Shown: positions 8,284 through 18,089, counted from the first letter of the stretch. The stretch is 64,000 nt of DNA from an uncultured Kordiimonas sp. (GCA_947503625.1 CANNEK010000003.1:682001-746000); one strand, 5' to 3'. A program made the numbers and translations. The notes: generated from the sequence alone by a model not told the origin.

Positions 8284-9525
8284 ATGAACGCAGTTGCTTC
8301 CATTATTGAAACGAATGACGCCACCGAGACCGCGCGCGCACCCTTTGCCGCTTTCATGTGCGACGAGCTTTCAAGCCAGATTTTGCACCCTCTGGTCATC
8401 GAGCGCGGCTGGTCCCCGGATATGATTTTCGCAGGCGGTATCGCAGCGGGTGTACGCATGCTGGGTGGCATGCCCTGCCCCGAATTCATGATTGTCGACC
8501 TTTCAGAAAGCAAAGACCCGCGCGCTGATATGCAGTCGCTCGCGGATGTGTGCGAAGCAGGCACGGTGGTGCTGGCCGTTGGCACAATCAATGACGTCAC
8601 GCTTTACCGCGATCTTTTGAATGCCGGTGTGCATGACTATCTGGTCAAGCCGGTTACCGGCGAGCTACTCAGCGCTGCAATCGCCGGCGCGCATGAAGCC
8701 CTGATGACGCCGGATACTGACGAAACCCCGGAAGACGAAACCCCCGGTGAACGTGTGGTGTTTGTTGGCATGCGGGGCGGTGTCGGCACCAGTACGCTGG
8801 TGTCCAATGTTGCGTGGCTGATGGCAGAAAAACAGGAGAAAACGGTTCTCCTGGATCTGGATCTTTATTTCGGCACGTCTGCGATGCAGTTCGATATGGA
8901 GCCGGGGCGCGGCCTTTCAGATGCACTTGAAAACCCCGACCGTGTCGACGGCCTGTTCCTTGAGCGTGCTGTGGTTAAACCACACGAGCATCTTGCCATT
9001 TTGGGGTCGGAAGCGCCGGTGGGCTCTCTGCAGGAACCCGCCAGCGGGTCATTGCAACAACTGATCGGGTCGCTCTCGGAAAACTTCAGGAATGTGGTCG
9101 TTGATGTGCCGCGCCAGATGCTGGGGGCGCACTCCGACCTTCTCGCAGCAGCAAAAGATATCGTCCTTGTTACCGACTATTCGTTAACGGCGGCACGCGA
9201 CTGCATCCGGATACTGGCACATATCAAACAGGTGGCACCCGCCGCCAGCGTGCATGTTGTCGCGAGCAAGCCCACCGGCGGCACGCAGGAAGTTGATCAG
9301 AAGGATTTTGAAAACTCTATCGAGCACGCAACAGACGTCACCGTGCCGCAAGACGCAAAAGCCCTGATGACGGCCGCGCAACACAGCAAACTGGTTGTGG
9401 ATGATGCCGCATCAAGCAAGCTGGCAGGCGCCTACAAAGACGTGCTGGCCGCAGTAACCGCCTTCGACGAAGACGAGCAGGAAACATCCGGCTGGCTTGG
9501 CAAACTGTTCAGGAAAAGCGCATAG
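8284..9525 (+). CDS. cpaE: Pilus assembly ATPase-like protein CpaE/TadZ
   Basis: A 413-residue protein with an N-terminal receiver-like domain (about residues 15-140) and a C-terminal ParA/MinD-type domain (from about 155). The P-loop reads GMRGGVGTSTL, a deviant Walker A motif without the usual GKT lysine, as is known for TadZ/CpaE proteins. It is thought to localise the Tad machine at the pole or membrane. The receiver-like part resembles the atypical receivers of CpaE and may not be phosphorylated. AAGGAGAAAACTG precedes the start. Confidence 0.92.
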   Translation: MNAVASIIETNDATETARAPFAAFMCDELSSQILHPLVIERGWSPDMIFAGGIAAGVRMLGGMPCPEFMIVDLSESKDPRADMQSLADVCEAGTVVLAVGTINDVTLYRDLLNAGVHDYLVKPVTGELLSAAIAGAHEALMTPDTDETPEDETPGERVVFVGMRGGVGTSTLVSNVAWLMAEKQEKTVLLDLDLYFGTSAMQFDMEPGRGLSDALENPDRVDGLFLERAVVKPHEHLAILGSEAPVGSLQEPASGSLQQLIGSLSENFRNVVVDVPRQMLGAHSDLLAAAKDIVLVTDYSLTAARDCIRILAHIKQVAPAASVHVVASKPTGGTQEVDQKDFENSIEHATDVTVPQDAKALMTAAQHSKLVVDDAASSKLAGAYKDVLAAVTAFDEDEQETSGWLGKLFRKSA

Positions 9526-9541
9526 ATAGGGGCCAACCGAG

Positions 9542-11272
9542 ATGAAACCGCAAGCATTCGGCAAACGAAAAGCAGGACTGCGTCGCCCACAGGCCGCAGG
9601 TTTTGGCCGCAGTGCGACTGACAGCGTGACAGTAACGCCAATCGCAGGCACCACCACCCATCCGGCCAACGATCAACCGGTACAAGAAGCCCCTTCGCCG
9701 GGCCCGACATCTTCAGACGGCGCACCATTGAGCCCTGTCGACAGGGCGGCAAGTCTGGGTGAGCAGGCATTGCCAAAATGCTTTACGGCTGACGAACTCA
9801 GGATGTCGACCAAAGGCGAAGTCACTAAAAAGCTCTCGCTTATCGTGGCAGACCTTGCCGAAGCCGACGAGCTCTCGCTGACCGAACGCGAGATCAAAGA
9901 TGTGGCGACCTTCCTGCTGAATGAAGCAGAGGCAACCATTGGCCCTATAGGTGACGCCGACACTGGCGCTTCGTCCGCCGCAACCCAGAAAGAAGGCAAG
10001 CAGGACAAACGCAAAGCACTTTTGGAAGCCAAGGTGCACATTCAGTCTCTGCTGATGGAGCATATCGATCCTGTGGCTGCCGCCGAGCTACCTCGCCCCG
10101 AGCTTGCCGAGCAAGTGGGCGAGGTGGTCGGCGAGCTTTTGGTTCAGGAGAAAATCAACCTGAACCTGACCGAACAGCGCGACCTTGTAACCTTGCTCCT
10201 CGACGATATGCTCGGCCTTGGTCCGCTGGAGCCGTTGCTCGCTGACGAAACCATCTCGGACATCATGATCAACGGCCCGCAACAGGTTTACGTAGAGCAA
10301 AAAGGCAAGCTTCGCCTCACGGATGTCTCTTTCCGCGACAACCAGCATTTGATGAACATCGCACAGCGCATCGTGACGGCAGTTGGCCGCCGGGTTGATG
10401 AAAGTTCTCCGATTTGCGATGCCCGTCTTGCAGATGGTAGCCGGGTGAATGTGATTGCCCCGCCGCTGGCGATTGACGGCGCATCGATCTCGATCCGGAA
10501 GTTCACAAAAGACAAAATCACGCTCGATAAAATGCTCGACTTCGGCAGCATTTCAGCCCCACTAGCCAAAGTACTGAAGATCGCGGGCGCCTGCCGCCTG
10601 AACATCCTGATTTCCGGGGGTACGGGCTCTGGTAAAACCACGATGCTGAACGCCCTCAGCCGCATGATCGATCAGGGTGAACGTGTTGTCACCATCGAGG
10701 ATGCAGCGGAACTGCAACTCCAGCAGCCGCATGTGGTGCGCCTTGAAACCCGGCCGCCAAACCTTGAAGGCAGCGGCGAAGTAGACATGCGTGATCTGGT
10801 GAAAAACGCTCTGAGGATGCGGCCAGACCGTATCATCCTCGGCGAGATCAGGGGCGGCGAAGCCATAGATATGCTGCAGGCGATGAACACGGGCCATGAT
10901 GGCTCTATGGGAACCATTCACGCTAACCGCCCGCGCGAAGCCCTGACAAGGCTTGAGAATATGGTGAATATGGCTGGGCTGAACCTGCCCCCCAAGGCAA
11001 TCCGCGAGCAAGTCTCGGCATCGCTTGATTTGATCGTACAGGTCCAGCGCATGCGGGACGGCGGCAGACGCACAACCCATGTCACCGAAGTGGTGGGCAT
11101 GGAAGGTGATGTGATCACCACACAGGATTTGTTCAAATACGAATTCACCGGCGAAGACGAAGGCGGCCGTTTGGTCGGCAGCTTCAAATCAACCGGTGTT
11201 CGGCCTCATTTCCTGACCAATGCAGAATATTTCGGGCTCGACCGCGCCCTGATGGACGCCATGAACGGATAA
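9542..11272 (+). CDS. cpaF: Flp pilus secretion ATPase CpaF/TadA
   Basis: A 576-residue type II/IV secretion ATPase (VirB11/PilT superfamily) that powers Flp pilus assembly from the cytoplasm. The Walker A motif [16 protein letters not shown] is near residue 360. The Asp box, Walker B ([17 protein letters not shown]) and the His box ([18 protein letters not shown]) follow in order. The first roughly 150 residues form a Pro/Ser-rich low-complexity N-terminus plus a charged helical region, longer than in minimal TadA. The stop is 3 bases before tadB. Confidence 0.95.
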   Translation: MKPQAFGKRKAGLRRPQAAGFGRSATDSVTVTPIAGTTTHPANDQPVQEAPSPGPTSSDGAPLSPVDRAASLGEQALPKCFTADELRMSTKGEVTKKLSLIVADLAEADELSLTEREIKDVATFLLNEAEATIGPIGDADTGASSAATQKEGKQDKRKALLEAKVHIQSLLMEHIDPVAAAELPRPELAEQVGEVVGELLVQEKINLNLTEQRDLVTLLLDDMLGLGPLEPLLADETISDIMINGPQQVYVEQKGKLRLTDVSFRDNQHLMNIAQRIVTAVGRRVDESSPICDARLADGSRVNVIAPPLAIDGASISIRKFTKDKITLDKMLDFGSISAPLAKVLKIAGACRLNILISGGTGSGKTTMLNALSRMIDQGERVVTIEDAAELQLQQPHVVRLETRPPNLEGSGEVDMRDLVKNALRMRPDRIILGEIRGGEAIDMLQAMNTGHDGSMGTIHANRPREALTRLENMVNMAGLNLPPKAIREQVSASLDLIVQVQRMRDGGRRTTHVTEVVGMEGDVITTQDLFKYEFTGEDEGGRLVGSFKSTGVRPHFLTNAEYFGLDRALMDAMNG

Positions 11273-11275
11273 ACC

Positions 11276-12262
11276 ATGCAAGATACCAATGTAACAGTCA
11301 TATTGTTCGCCGCCGGCCTGATGATCGCTGTGCTGTTTGTGGTTCTGTTTGTGCTTGGCCGCGTGCTTGGCAAAAGTCAGAAAGAAATCCGCCAGCGGCT
11401 GGATACCTTCAAAAACCGTTTTGGCGATGCCCGCACGCCCGGAACGCAAACAGCCTCTATTCGCGTCAACCAGCAGCAAACAGGCTTTGGAGCCCAACTG
11501 GCATCCATGATGCCACGACGGGATCAACTTCAAATCCGGCTTTCGAAGGCCGGAATGGACGTCGAACTGGCGCGCTACGGCGTTGTTTGCGGAATGCTCG
11601 GCGCGACCGTTGTGACACTGCTGTTGCTCGCCGGGTTTCCACCCCTGATGTCCGTCGCGCTGGGCATCGTAGGCGGTGTTGGCCTGCCGCATTTTTATGT
11701 CGGGCGCCGTATCTCCAAGCGGGTGGAGCGCTTCACAAAACAGTTTCCTGAAGCGATTGACCTGATGGTGCGCGGGCTCAAGTCTGGCCTGCCGGTGAAC
11801 GAATGCATCGCAAATGTAGGACAGGAATTAAGCGCACCAACCGGTGACGAGTTCCGTAAAATCACAGATGGCATGCGGCTTGGCAAACAGCTTGAAGAGG
11901 TATTGTGGGAAACTGCGGACCGGCTGGATACACCGGACTTCAAATTCTTTGTTATTTCGCTGGTGGTACAACGGGAAACCGGCGGCAATCTTGGCGAGAC
12001 GCTCGGCAATCTGTCCAACATCCTGCGCCAGCGTCAGGCGATGAAGCTGAAAATTCGCGCGATGTCATCAGAGGCAAAAGCCAGTGCCTGGATCGTTGGT
12101 GTTCTGCCGTTCATCATGCTGGGGCTGATCATGCTGCTGAACTATGACTATGGCATAATCCTCTTTACCCACCCCAAAGCAATCGTTGCCGGGATTGGCG
12201 GATTGATCTGGATGGGCATCGGCATGCTGGTGATGGCAAAAATGATCAAGTTCGAGGTATAA
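11276..12262 (+). CDS. tadB: Tad inner-membrane platform protein TadB
   Basis: A 328-residue inner-membrane protein of the type II secretion F domain family. It has one N-terminal helix (about 8-30), a cytoplasmic linker, a helix pair near 105-145, the cytoplasmic F domain (FPEAIDLMVRGLKSGLPVNECI), and two C-terminal helices. TadB and TadC form the platform that works with CpaF. It lies 3 bases after cpaF and 2 bases before tadC. Confidence 0.92.
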   Translation: MQDTNVTVILFAAGLMIAVLFVVLFVLGRVLGKSQKEIRQRLDTFKNRFGDARTPGTQTASIRVNQQQTGFGAQLASMMPRRDQLQIRLSKAGMDVELARYGVVCGMLGATVVTLLLLAGFPPLMSVALGIVGGVGLPHFYVGRRISKRVERFTKQFPEAIDLMVRGLKSGLPVNECIANVGQELSAPTGDEFRKITDGMRLGKQLEEVLWETADRLDTPDFKFFVISLVVQRETGGNLGETLGNLSNILRQRQAMKLKIRAMSSEAKASAWIVGVLPFIMLGLIMLLNYDYGIILFTHPKAIVAGIGGLIWMGIGMLVMAKMIKFEV

Positions 12263-12264
12263 CC

Positions 12265-13251
12265 ATGGGCAGTACAAGCGAAATTCTGGGCATTCCGACC
12301 ATTGACCTGTTGTCGATGTTTGCAGGCGTGGTCGCCTTTATGGTGTTACTCGCCGTTTACCAGACTGCGCTGGTGAAAAACCCGATGAGTGGCCGCGTGA
12401 AAACCCTGCAGGACCGGCGCGATGCGCTGAAAGCGGGGTTGGTGCGTTCCACAAAGCGCAAGTCGCAGATCAAGAAAACCGATGGTGTCAGCCACCTGCG
12501 CGCTATCGCAGAAAAACTCAAATTGTTGCAGACCGAGCAAACAAAGAAGCTGACGCTGCAGTTGCAGCAGGCAGGGTTCCGGTCCAAAGATGCGCTGGTG
12601 ATATATCAGGTTGCGCGTCTGGCGATGCCGATGGTGATGGGGCTGGTGGGTATCATCCTGTTCTACGGCGTGGGCGTGCTGGCAAAATACGAAACATTTC
12701 ACCCCATCATGGCGGCAGGGCTGGTGTTTTTCGGGCTGAAAATGCCAGACCTTTTTGTCTCGAATGCCAAACAGAAACGCACAGATGCCATTCGAAAAGG
12801 CCTGCCCGATGCGCTTGACCTGCTGGTGGTGTGTGCGGAAGCAGGGCTGACGCTTGACAGCGCGCTGAACCGCGTCGCCAAAGAGCTGGAACGCGCGACT
12901 CCAGAGCTATCGGACGAGTTTTCGCTGGCGTCCATCGAACTTGGTTTTCTGCCCGAACGTCGGCAGGCATTGGTGAACCTCTCCGACCGGGTGGACTTGC
13001 CTGCCCTCAGGGGCGTGGTAACCACTCTGATCCAGAGCGAACGCTACGGCACTCCACTCGCCACCAGTCTCAGGGTTCTGTCTGCCGAGTTCAGGAACGA
13101 GCGCCTGATGCAGGCCGAGGAAAAAGCCGCAAGGCTGCCCGCAACCCTGACCGTGCCGTTGATCCTTTTTATCCTGCCAACACTTTTTGTGGTGTTGCTG
13201 GGCCCGGCTGCCTGCAAGGTGATGGATGACTTTATCCTGAAGAACCAGTAA
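12265..13251 (+). CDS. tadC: Tad inner-membrane platform protein TadC
   Basis: A 328-residue partner of TadB with the same fold: an N-terminal helix, a charged linker, a helix pair around residues 112-160, a type II secretion F domain (GLPDALDLLVVCAEAGLTLDSALNRVA), and C-terminal helices. It closes the visible run of Tad genes in this direction. No terminator is seen before the convergent gene that ends at 13275. Confidence 0.92.
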   Translation: MGSTSEILGIPTIDLLSMFAGVVAFMVLLAVYQTALVKNPMSGRVKTLQDRRDALKAGLVRSTKRKSQIKKTDGVSHLRAIAEKLKLLQTEQTKKLTLQLQQAGFRSKDALVIYQVARLAMPMVMGLVGIILFYGVGVLAKYETFHPIMAAGLVFFGLKMPDLFVSNAKQKRTDAIRKGLPDALDLLVVCAEAGLTLDSALNRVAKELERATPELSDEFSLASIELGFLPERRQALVNLSDRVDLPALRGVVTTLIQSERYGTPLATSLRVLSAEFRNERLMQAEEKAARLPATLTVPLILFILPTLFVVLLGPAACKVMDDFILKNQ

Positions 13252-13274
13252 CCGCAGATTTCGGCACGGGCGGC

Positions 13275-14507
13275 CTAGCCGCCTGCCGCTTCTGGTATCA
13301 GGCTGCCGTCAAGGTCAAATTTTTCCGTCGCTGTGCGCACACCACCGGCATCATAGCGATAACGAATGCTGGCGGCATTCTGGAAACTGTTCATCACCGG
13401 ATTGCCTTCCACATCTTCAAAGCGAAGCTCTGTCAGAAGGCCGCGCCCGTCCCGCACGTAGACTGCCCTATGGAAACCATCGGTGATGATGGTAGGCTCA
13501 TTGTCCAAGCCAAAATATTCGCGCTTCATCAAATGCAGGCCGGTTTCATCGTAGATGAACCGGTGTTTATGGAACCCGAGGTTGCCAGCAATCGGCTTAT
13601 CATCTGTTCCAAAGAAAGATAGCTCGGTCTGGTTGCCAAAAGGCCCGTAGCTGCCACGCCAATAGGCGGCGCCCGAAGCGTGAAGAGAGCGCGTGCCTTC
13701 CCGGTTAAAGAAAGCAATTTCTGCAAAACCGTTATCACCATTCGTGTATTGCTCGCCTGCCGTGCCCGTCGGGCCAAGTGCAGGATTGCCATCAGCATCA
13801 TATACTTCCCACCGCAGGAACATGCCGTGAGCATCATAGAAATAGCGGTACTGGGACGCCCCGGATGCCGAAGCAAGCAAATCCCCGTTTGCATCAATGT
13901 TTTGCATCAGGGCAAGGTGGCCGTCAGGAGAAAACGTCAGCCTGATGCGCCTGAACTCAAAGCCACGTCGGTGCGGCATCAATTCGCCGTCTGCCGAGTA
14001 CCGTTCTTCAATCACGCTGCCATCAAGCTGATGATGCCAGGCGTAATACTCTGTACCCCAGCTGTTTTCGACCGGCTCACCGTTTCTACCGAAGAAGGCC
14101 ATGCGGACATAGCGGCCTCGCTCGTCCTTGGTATAGACTTTTTCCCAAACATCGCCCCAACCCGTGATCCGTGTTCCAAAGCGATTGAAATAGCTGTGAA
14201 CTTCACGCGGTCCGTCATAGGAAATTCTGGTGTGCTCGCTGTGGAAATACAGCCCTGCAAAAAATGGCGCAGGTTCTTTGATCTGATCGCCCAAACGCAT
14301 CTGCACGTCCGTCATCCGGCCTTGTGCGTCAAAGTCGACCTTGATGTGTTTTTGGGTACGCGCTTCTTCTGCTGTTATGGGGTTCTGGCCTTTAAAAACC
14401 TGAACCGGCGATTCCCAAAAAGGAAAGTCCCCAAAGTATTCGCTGCGCGCCTGGTCTGCCTGCACCTGGCCTGAAAACAAAAGCACCATCAATAAAACTA
14501 CACGCAC
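13275..14507 (-). CDS. Secreted protein of about ten tandem 32-residue repeats
   Basis: A 410-residue protein of unknown function. With GTG 14507 as start (GGGAGAGAG just upstream) it has a signal peptide of about 20 residues ending QVQA. From about residue 100 the mature part consists of tandem units of about 32 residues, roughly FFxxxGxP...G.....YDxxGxxxxx. Similar 30-residue YD/DG-rich repeats occur in many bacterial surface proteins without known function. An alternative start at 14573 would add 22 residues. The gene is transcribed divergently from the LytS/LytTR pair and may be its target. No catalytic motif is seen. Confidence 0.65.
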   Translation of the reverse strand: MRVVLLMVLLFSGQVQADQARSEYFGDFPFWESPVQVFKGQNPITAEEARTQKHIKVDFDAQGRMTDVQMRLGDQIKEPAPFFAGLYFHSEHTRISYDGPREVHSYFNRFGTRITGWGDVWEKVYTKDERGRYVRMAFFGRNGEPVENSWGTEYYAWHHQLDGSVIEERYSADGELMPHRRGFEFRRIRLTFSPDGHLALMQNIDANGDLLASASGASQYRYFYDAHGMFLRWEVYDADGNPALGPTGTAGEQYTNGDNGFAEIAFFNREGTRSLHASGAAYWRGSYGPFGNQTELSFFGTDDKPIAGNLGFHKHRFIYDETGLHLMKREYFGLDNEPTIITDGFHRAVYVRDGRGLLTELRFEDVEGNPVMNSFQNAASIRYRYDAGGVRTATEKFDLDGSLIPEAAGG

Positions 14508-14662
14508 TACTCTCTCCCGTGGCTGGTGACCGAGCGTCAACGCCCCATGTGTGAAAACAGGAGTGAACTCCATGTTACAAACGACGAGCGGTTGCTTTTT
14601 TGAGATTTTCGGCTGACTTTGGGCTTTTGAAGTGGCGTTAATACCGGTAAAACCGCTAGGCA

Positions 14663-15688
14663 ATGCAGATATCAAAAACACGTGCCTTCTTCGGCATCCA
14701 GGTCTTCCTCTGGTTGGCGTTGACCGTTCTGACCCGCCTGAGCTGGCTGGGATATGAACCCCCTGGCTGGGGGCGTTTGTTTCTCTATAGCGCGCTGGGG
14801 CTCTTGTATTCTTCATTGCTCGGTGCCGCCTTTACCCGGCTTTTCGACCAAAAAATCATGAAACAGATGTTGCTTGCGCTGCTGTTAACATCAATATGCG
14901 CCGTGGTCTGGCGTGCTACCGACAATGCAATCGAGTTTCATATTCTGGAACGAAACAACGAAGATTTCATCTTCTGGGGCTATATCCATAATGGCCGCAT
15001 GACCACAGCGCAGATGATGGTTTGGGCAACAGGGTTCTGGGCGATTTTCTATTACACCAGCTATACCCGGCAACGGCATCAGGCGGCAGCTGCACAAGCG
15101 CAAGTGCAAACCGCGCGACTGAAACTTCTGCAAAGCCAGATTAATCCGCATTTCCTGTTCAATACGCTTGGCGGTGTCGACACTCTTTTGCTGAAAAACA
15201 GTGTTGATGACGCCCGTGAAATGCTTGGAAAACTGACAGACTATCTGCGCCAGTCGCTGGAAAATGAGCCCGCAACCGAAGTACCCCTGGAGCTTGAGGT
15301 AGAGCGGGCAGAAGGTTATCTGGAAATCGAAAAAATACGCGTAGGCGATAGATTACGGGTGCTTTGGCATTTGCCGGAACCGCTGCCGGACGTGCGTGTA
15401 CCAACGGGCATTTTGCTGCCGCTTGTCGAAAATGCGATCAAACACGGCGCCATCAATTCGCGCGCGGGCGGCTATGTTGATGTTGCGGCATCCGTGACCG
15501 ATGATCACCTTCTCATCAAGGTGAAGAATGACACCAAACCGACCAGCGATGCGGGGTTCGGGATCGGGCTCTCCAACACAAAAGACCGGTTGGAAACCCT
15601 TTATGGCGATGCCGGAAGCTTTTCCGTCACGGAAACCGAAAAAACTTTTACAGTAACACTCGGGATACCCAAATCCAATGCCGCTTAA
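14663..15688 (+). CDS. LytS-type sensor histidine kinase
   Basis: A 341-residue membrane kinase. The N-terminal half holds about four transmembrane helices (residues 7-135). The His_kinase (LytS/YpdA) domain contains SQINPHFLFNTLGG, with the phospho-accepting His near residue 163. An HATPase region follows with LLPLVENAIKHGA (N box) and GFGIGLSNTKDRL (G box). It should phosphorylate the LytTR regulator encoded immediately downstream, which overlaps it by 11 bases. The signal sensed is unknown. Confidence 0.88.
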   Translation: MQISKTRAFFGIQVFLWLALTVLTRLSWLGYEPPGWGRLFLYSALGLLYSSLLGAAFTRLFDQKIMKQMLLALLLTSICAVVWRATDNAIEFHILERNNEDFIFWGYIHNGRMTTAQMMVWATGFWAIFYYTSYTRQRHQAAAAQAQVQTARLKLLQSQINPHFLFNTLGGVDTLLLKNSVDDAREMLGKLTDYLRQSLENEPATEVPLELEVERAEGYLEIEKIRVGDRLRVLWHLPEPLPDVRVPTGILLPLVENAIKHGAINSRAGGYVDVAASVTDDHLLIKVKNDTKPTSDAGFGIGLSNTKDRLETLYGDAGSFSVTETEKTFTVTLGIPKSNAA

Positions 15689-16478
15689 GGTCCTGATTGT
15701 TGACGACGAGCCTCTGGCCAGGGAAGCTGTATCACTACGGCTGACGGAACGCTCTGCCTATGAAGTTTGTGGACAAGCCGCCAACGGGGAGGATGCCATA
15801 CGGCTGGCAGAAGCTTTGAGGCCGGACGTGATTTTTCTGGACATCGAGATGCCCGAAATGAATGGCATTGAAACGGCCCGGCACCTTTGCGCACTGGGGC
15901 CCCAAAACATAATTTTTGTCACCGCTTATGACCATTTTGCCATCGAAGCGTTTCAGGTGAATGCTGTCGACTATCTGTTAAAGCCTATCAAAGATGTGCA
16001 GTTCGCAACGATGCTCGCCAAGCTTGCCGAACGGATAAAAGCCCACAATACCGTTGTGCAGAACAGGCGGTTGATAGAAGTTCTTGAACAGTTTTCACCC
16101 AACAGCCTGCCCGACTTTCCAGAAGTGCACACAGCACCCAAAACCCATTCGCGTCGCATCGGAATCAAAGACGGTGGCACCACCAAGCTACTGGAAGTTA
16201 CCAACATAGAATCAGTTGTTTCAGGCAAGGATTACATCTGCATCAAGGTAGACGACACCGTGCTTGTGCATCGGTGCACGATGAAAAAGTTTCTCGACGG
16301 CTTGCCGCCTTCTTTTTTGCGCTGCCACAGATCGCACACGGTTAATCTCGACTATGTGGTCGCCGTCGAGAACGAAGAGGGTTTTATGGAACTGGTATGC
16401 AAAAGCGGTGATCGACACCGCGTTAGCAGGCGCTATAGACCACTGGTCAAAAAACGCCTGCAGCTCTCTGGAGAATAG
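15678..16478 (+). CDS. LytTR-family response regulator
   Basis: A 266-residue two-domain regulator. The receiver domain (1-120) has the acidic pocket D9-D10, phospho-acceptor D55 in VIFLDIEMPEMNG, and K102 in LLKPIKD. The C-terminal LytTR DNA-binding domain (about 165-262) contains VVSGKDYICIKV and FLRCHRSHTVNLDYV. It overlaps the kinase gene by 11 bases. By analogy with other LytSR pairs it may control cell-surface genes; the divergent repeat-protein gene is the nearest candidate. Confidence 0.9.
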   Translation: MPLKVLIVDDEPLAREAVSLRLTERSAYEVCGQAANGEDAIRLAEALRPDVIFLDIEMPEMNGIETARHLCALGPQNIIFVTAYDHFAIEAFQVNAVDYLLKPIKDVQFATMLAKLAERIKAHNTVVQNRRLIEVLEQFSPNSLPDFPEVHTAPKTHSRRIGIKDGGTTKLLEVTNIESVVSGKDYICIKVDDTVLVHRCTMKKFLDGLPPSFLRCHRSHTVNLDYVVAVENEEGFMELVCKSGDRHRVSRRYRPLVKKRLQLSGE

Positions 16479-16742
16479 GGTAAAATACCGCTGCCCGCAT
16501 ACCTGCCTGCATGACCAAAACGAAAGCCCTGGCCCGCACTAGTGGCCATAACGAATCACAGCGAACAGGTCTTTTTCAAATACGCGATATCTTTGGCCGG
16601 GCAGTTTTCTACCAGCGATGCGCATGTAACAGTCCAATCAGCAACAATTGTGGTCACATAGGTACAGAAAAGATAAAAATAACGGGTTTTCTTTGATTCT
16701 TTTCAGAGAATCATTGACCAAACACTCAATATTTGGTTTTTT

Positions 16743-16861
16743 AGGAGGTGCGAGAGGGTGCGACTCTGTTGTACCCACTCCTGTTGTGATCGCGTTTACC
16801 GTGATCACACTATCCTCGCTGTCGTGACTCGGGCCGGGTTTTTACCCGGCCATTTTTTTGT
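16743..16861 (+). ncRNA. Putative structured RNA or leader with terminator
   Basis: Three inverted repeats follow each other. AGGAG/CTCCT (16743-16747 with 16778-16782) encloses a GGGT/ACCC hairpin. Next is a 10-bp stem, TGTGATCGCG with CGTGATCACA (one G-U pair). Last is a perfect terminator stem with seven Ts. GCGAG/CTCGC (16750-16754 with 16815-16819) could instead close a two-hairpin junction. The competing pairings suggest an sRNA or an attenuator. A weak promoter (TTGTGG-18-GATAAA) lies upstream near 16650-16680. No known RNA family was recognised. Confidence 0.4.
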
Positions 16862-16940
16862 CCAATCGATATTTCGACACCGGCTTGCTCACAATAACAG
16901 CGTTAGCAAAGAAGCAGCTGCAATCTCAAGGGCACCATAG
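16758..16940 (+). CDS. Possible Cys-codon-rich leader peptide
   Basis: A GTG-initiated frame of 60 codons begins 9 bases after an AGGAGG ribosome site (16743-16748). It opens with MRLCCTHSCC, four Cys codons in the first ten. Leader peptides with clustered codons for one amino acid are typical of ribosome-mediated attenuation. Against this, the frame runs through the terminator at 16832 and stops only at 16938-16940, and the downstream gene oxyR is 250 bases further on. The upstream part may be a real regulatory peptide, or the whole may be chance. Confidence 0.3.
   Translation: MRLCCTHSCCDRVYRDHTILAVVTRAGFLPGHFFVQSIFRHRLAHNNSVSKEAAAISRAP
16832..16859 (+). terminator. Intrinsic terminator between the LytTR and oxyR genes
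   Basis: An 8-bp perfect stem, GGCCGGGT with ACCCGGCC, with a 4-base T loop, is followed by A and seven Ts. It lies 350 bases after the LytTR stop, which suggests it ends a separate short transcript. Confidence 0.8.
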
Positions 16941-17189
16941 CGCCTCTACCAGCTTCCACTCGGAACAGCGTCCAATCATAAAACAAGGACTGAATTGGAA
17001 ATGTCCCCCAAAACCCGGGAGACATAAAAAAACCCAATTGTGACCAGAATCGGGCAGACCGTGCCCATTTATGGTTTTTGCGCTGAAATGCCGGAAAATA
17101 ACGCTCAACCGAATTCGGTTTGCGATTTGTATGCACGCCCTTATAATCGAGAAAACAATGATTACTTTCCTCTTTTATCGGATCATTCG

Positions 17190-18089
17190 ATGAGCTTTCC
17201 TCCAACCCTCAAACAGCTCCGCTATCTTGTTGCTTTGCATAAAACAGATCATTTCGGCAAAGCAGCTGAAGCCTGCCATGTAACCCAGTCAACGTTATCT
17301 GCCGGAATTCAGGAACTGGAAAACCTGCTGGGAGCGCAACTTGTTGAGCGCACCAAACGCTCTGTCATGTTTACGTCACTCGGCAATGAAACTGTTCGCC
17401 GGGCGCAGGGAATCCTGAACGATGTAGATGACCTGACCGACATGGCCGAAGCCGCGAAAGACCCGTTACGAGGCATGGTCCGCATGGGCGTGATCCCGAC
17501 GATTGCCCCCTATCTGTTGCCAAGGATTATGCCGGCGATTGGGGAAGAGTTGCCTGAGCTTTCCATGCATCTGGTTGAAGAAAAGTCGGCGGAGCTTTGT
17601 AACATGTTGCGGGCCGGCGACCTTGATGTTGTGCTCTATGCACTACCGTTTGAATGTATGAACGTGCATGAAATGCCCTTGTTTGCAGACCCTTTTGTTG
17701 CGGCTTACCCGGCGGGTGAAGCTCCCGGCAAACAGATAAGCACAGAGGACCTGGATGAAAGCAGGCTGCTGTTGCTGGATGAAGGCCACTGCCTGCGCGA
17801 CCACGCGCTTGAAGCGTGTCAGTTGGTCGGACGCCGCGCCCGCAACGAACTTGCAAACACCAGCCTTTCTACAATTTTGCCCATGGTCGCGGCAGGCCGC
17901 GGCATGACACTGTTGCCCGCGATGGCTGTTGAGGCCGGTATAGCCAACAACCTCGATGTAGAGATCGCCACGTTCAATGACACAATTCCAACCCGCATGA
18001 TTGGCCTGATCTGGCGCGCGACAAACCCGCGGGCAAAAACATTTGAAGCACTGGGAAAAGCAATCAAGAAAACAATGAAAAGACCCTAG
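17190..18089 (+). CDS. oxyR: Hydrogen-peroxide sensing LysR-type regulator OxyR
   Basis: A 299-residue LysR-family regulator. The N-terminal winged helix-turn-helix (about 5-63) reads FGKAAEACHVTQSTLSAGIQELE. The substrate-binding-like domain has the redox pair C201 and C210 in LLLDEGHCLRDHALEAC, matching the C199/C208 disulfide region of E. coli OxyR. This makes OxyR much more likely than a generic LysR protein. ATG 17190 gives the usual family length; the frame stays open upstream to 17040 but adds no domain. No katG or ahpC lies nearby. Confidence 0.88.
   Translation: MSFPPTLKQLRYLVALHKTDHFGKAAEACHVTQSTLSAGIQELENLLGAQLVERTKRSVMFTSLGNETVRRAQGILNDVDDLTDMAEAAKDPLRGMVRMGVIPTIAPYLLPRIMPAIGEELPELSMHLVEEKSAELCNMLRAGDLDVVLYALPFECMNVHEMPLFADPFVAAYPAGEAPGKQISTEDLDESRLLLLDEGHCLRDHALEACQLVGRRARNELANTSLSTILPMVAAGRGMTLLPAMAVEAGIANNLDVEIATFNDTIPTRMIGLIWRATNPRAKTFEALGKAIKKTMKRP

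Larger units (their letters stand above)
16479..17189. other. Long intergenic region upstream of oxyR
   Basis: About 710 bases with no full-size gene. The first 250 bases show nothing distinct. The segment 16743-16861 contains nested inverted repeats, a small ORF rich in Cys codons, and an intrinsic terminator, listed separately. From 16862 to 17189 I see nothing but the presumed oxyR leader. Confidence 0.5.

Noticed and set aside
17040-17189. An N-terminal extension of OxyR to 17040
   Set aside because: The extra 50 residues match no LysR-family N-terminus, and ATG 17190 gives the normal family length.
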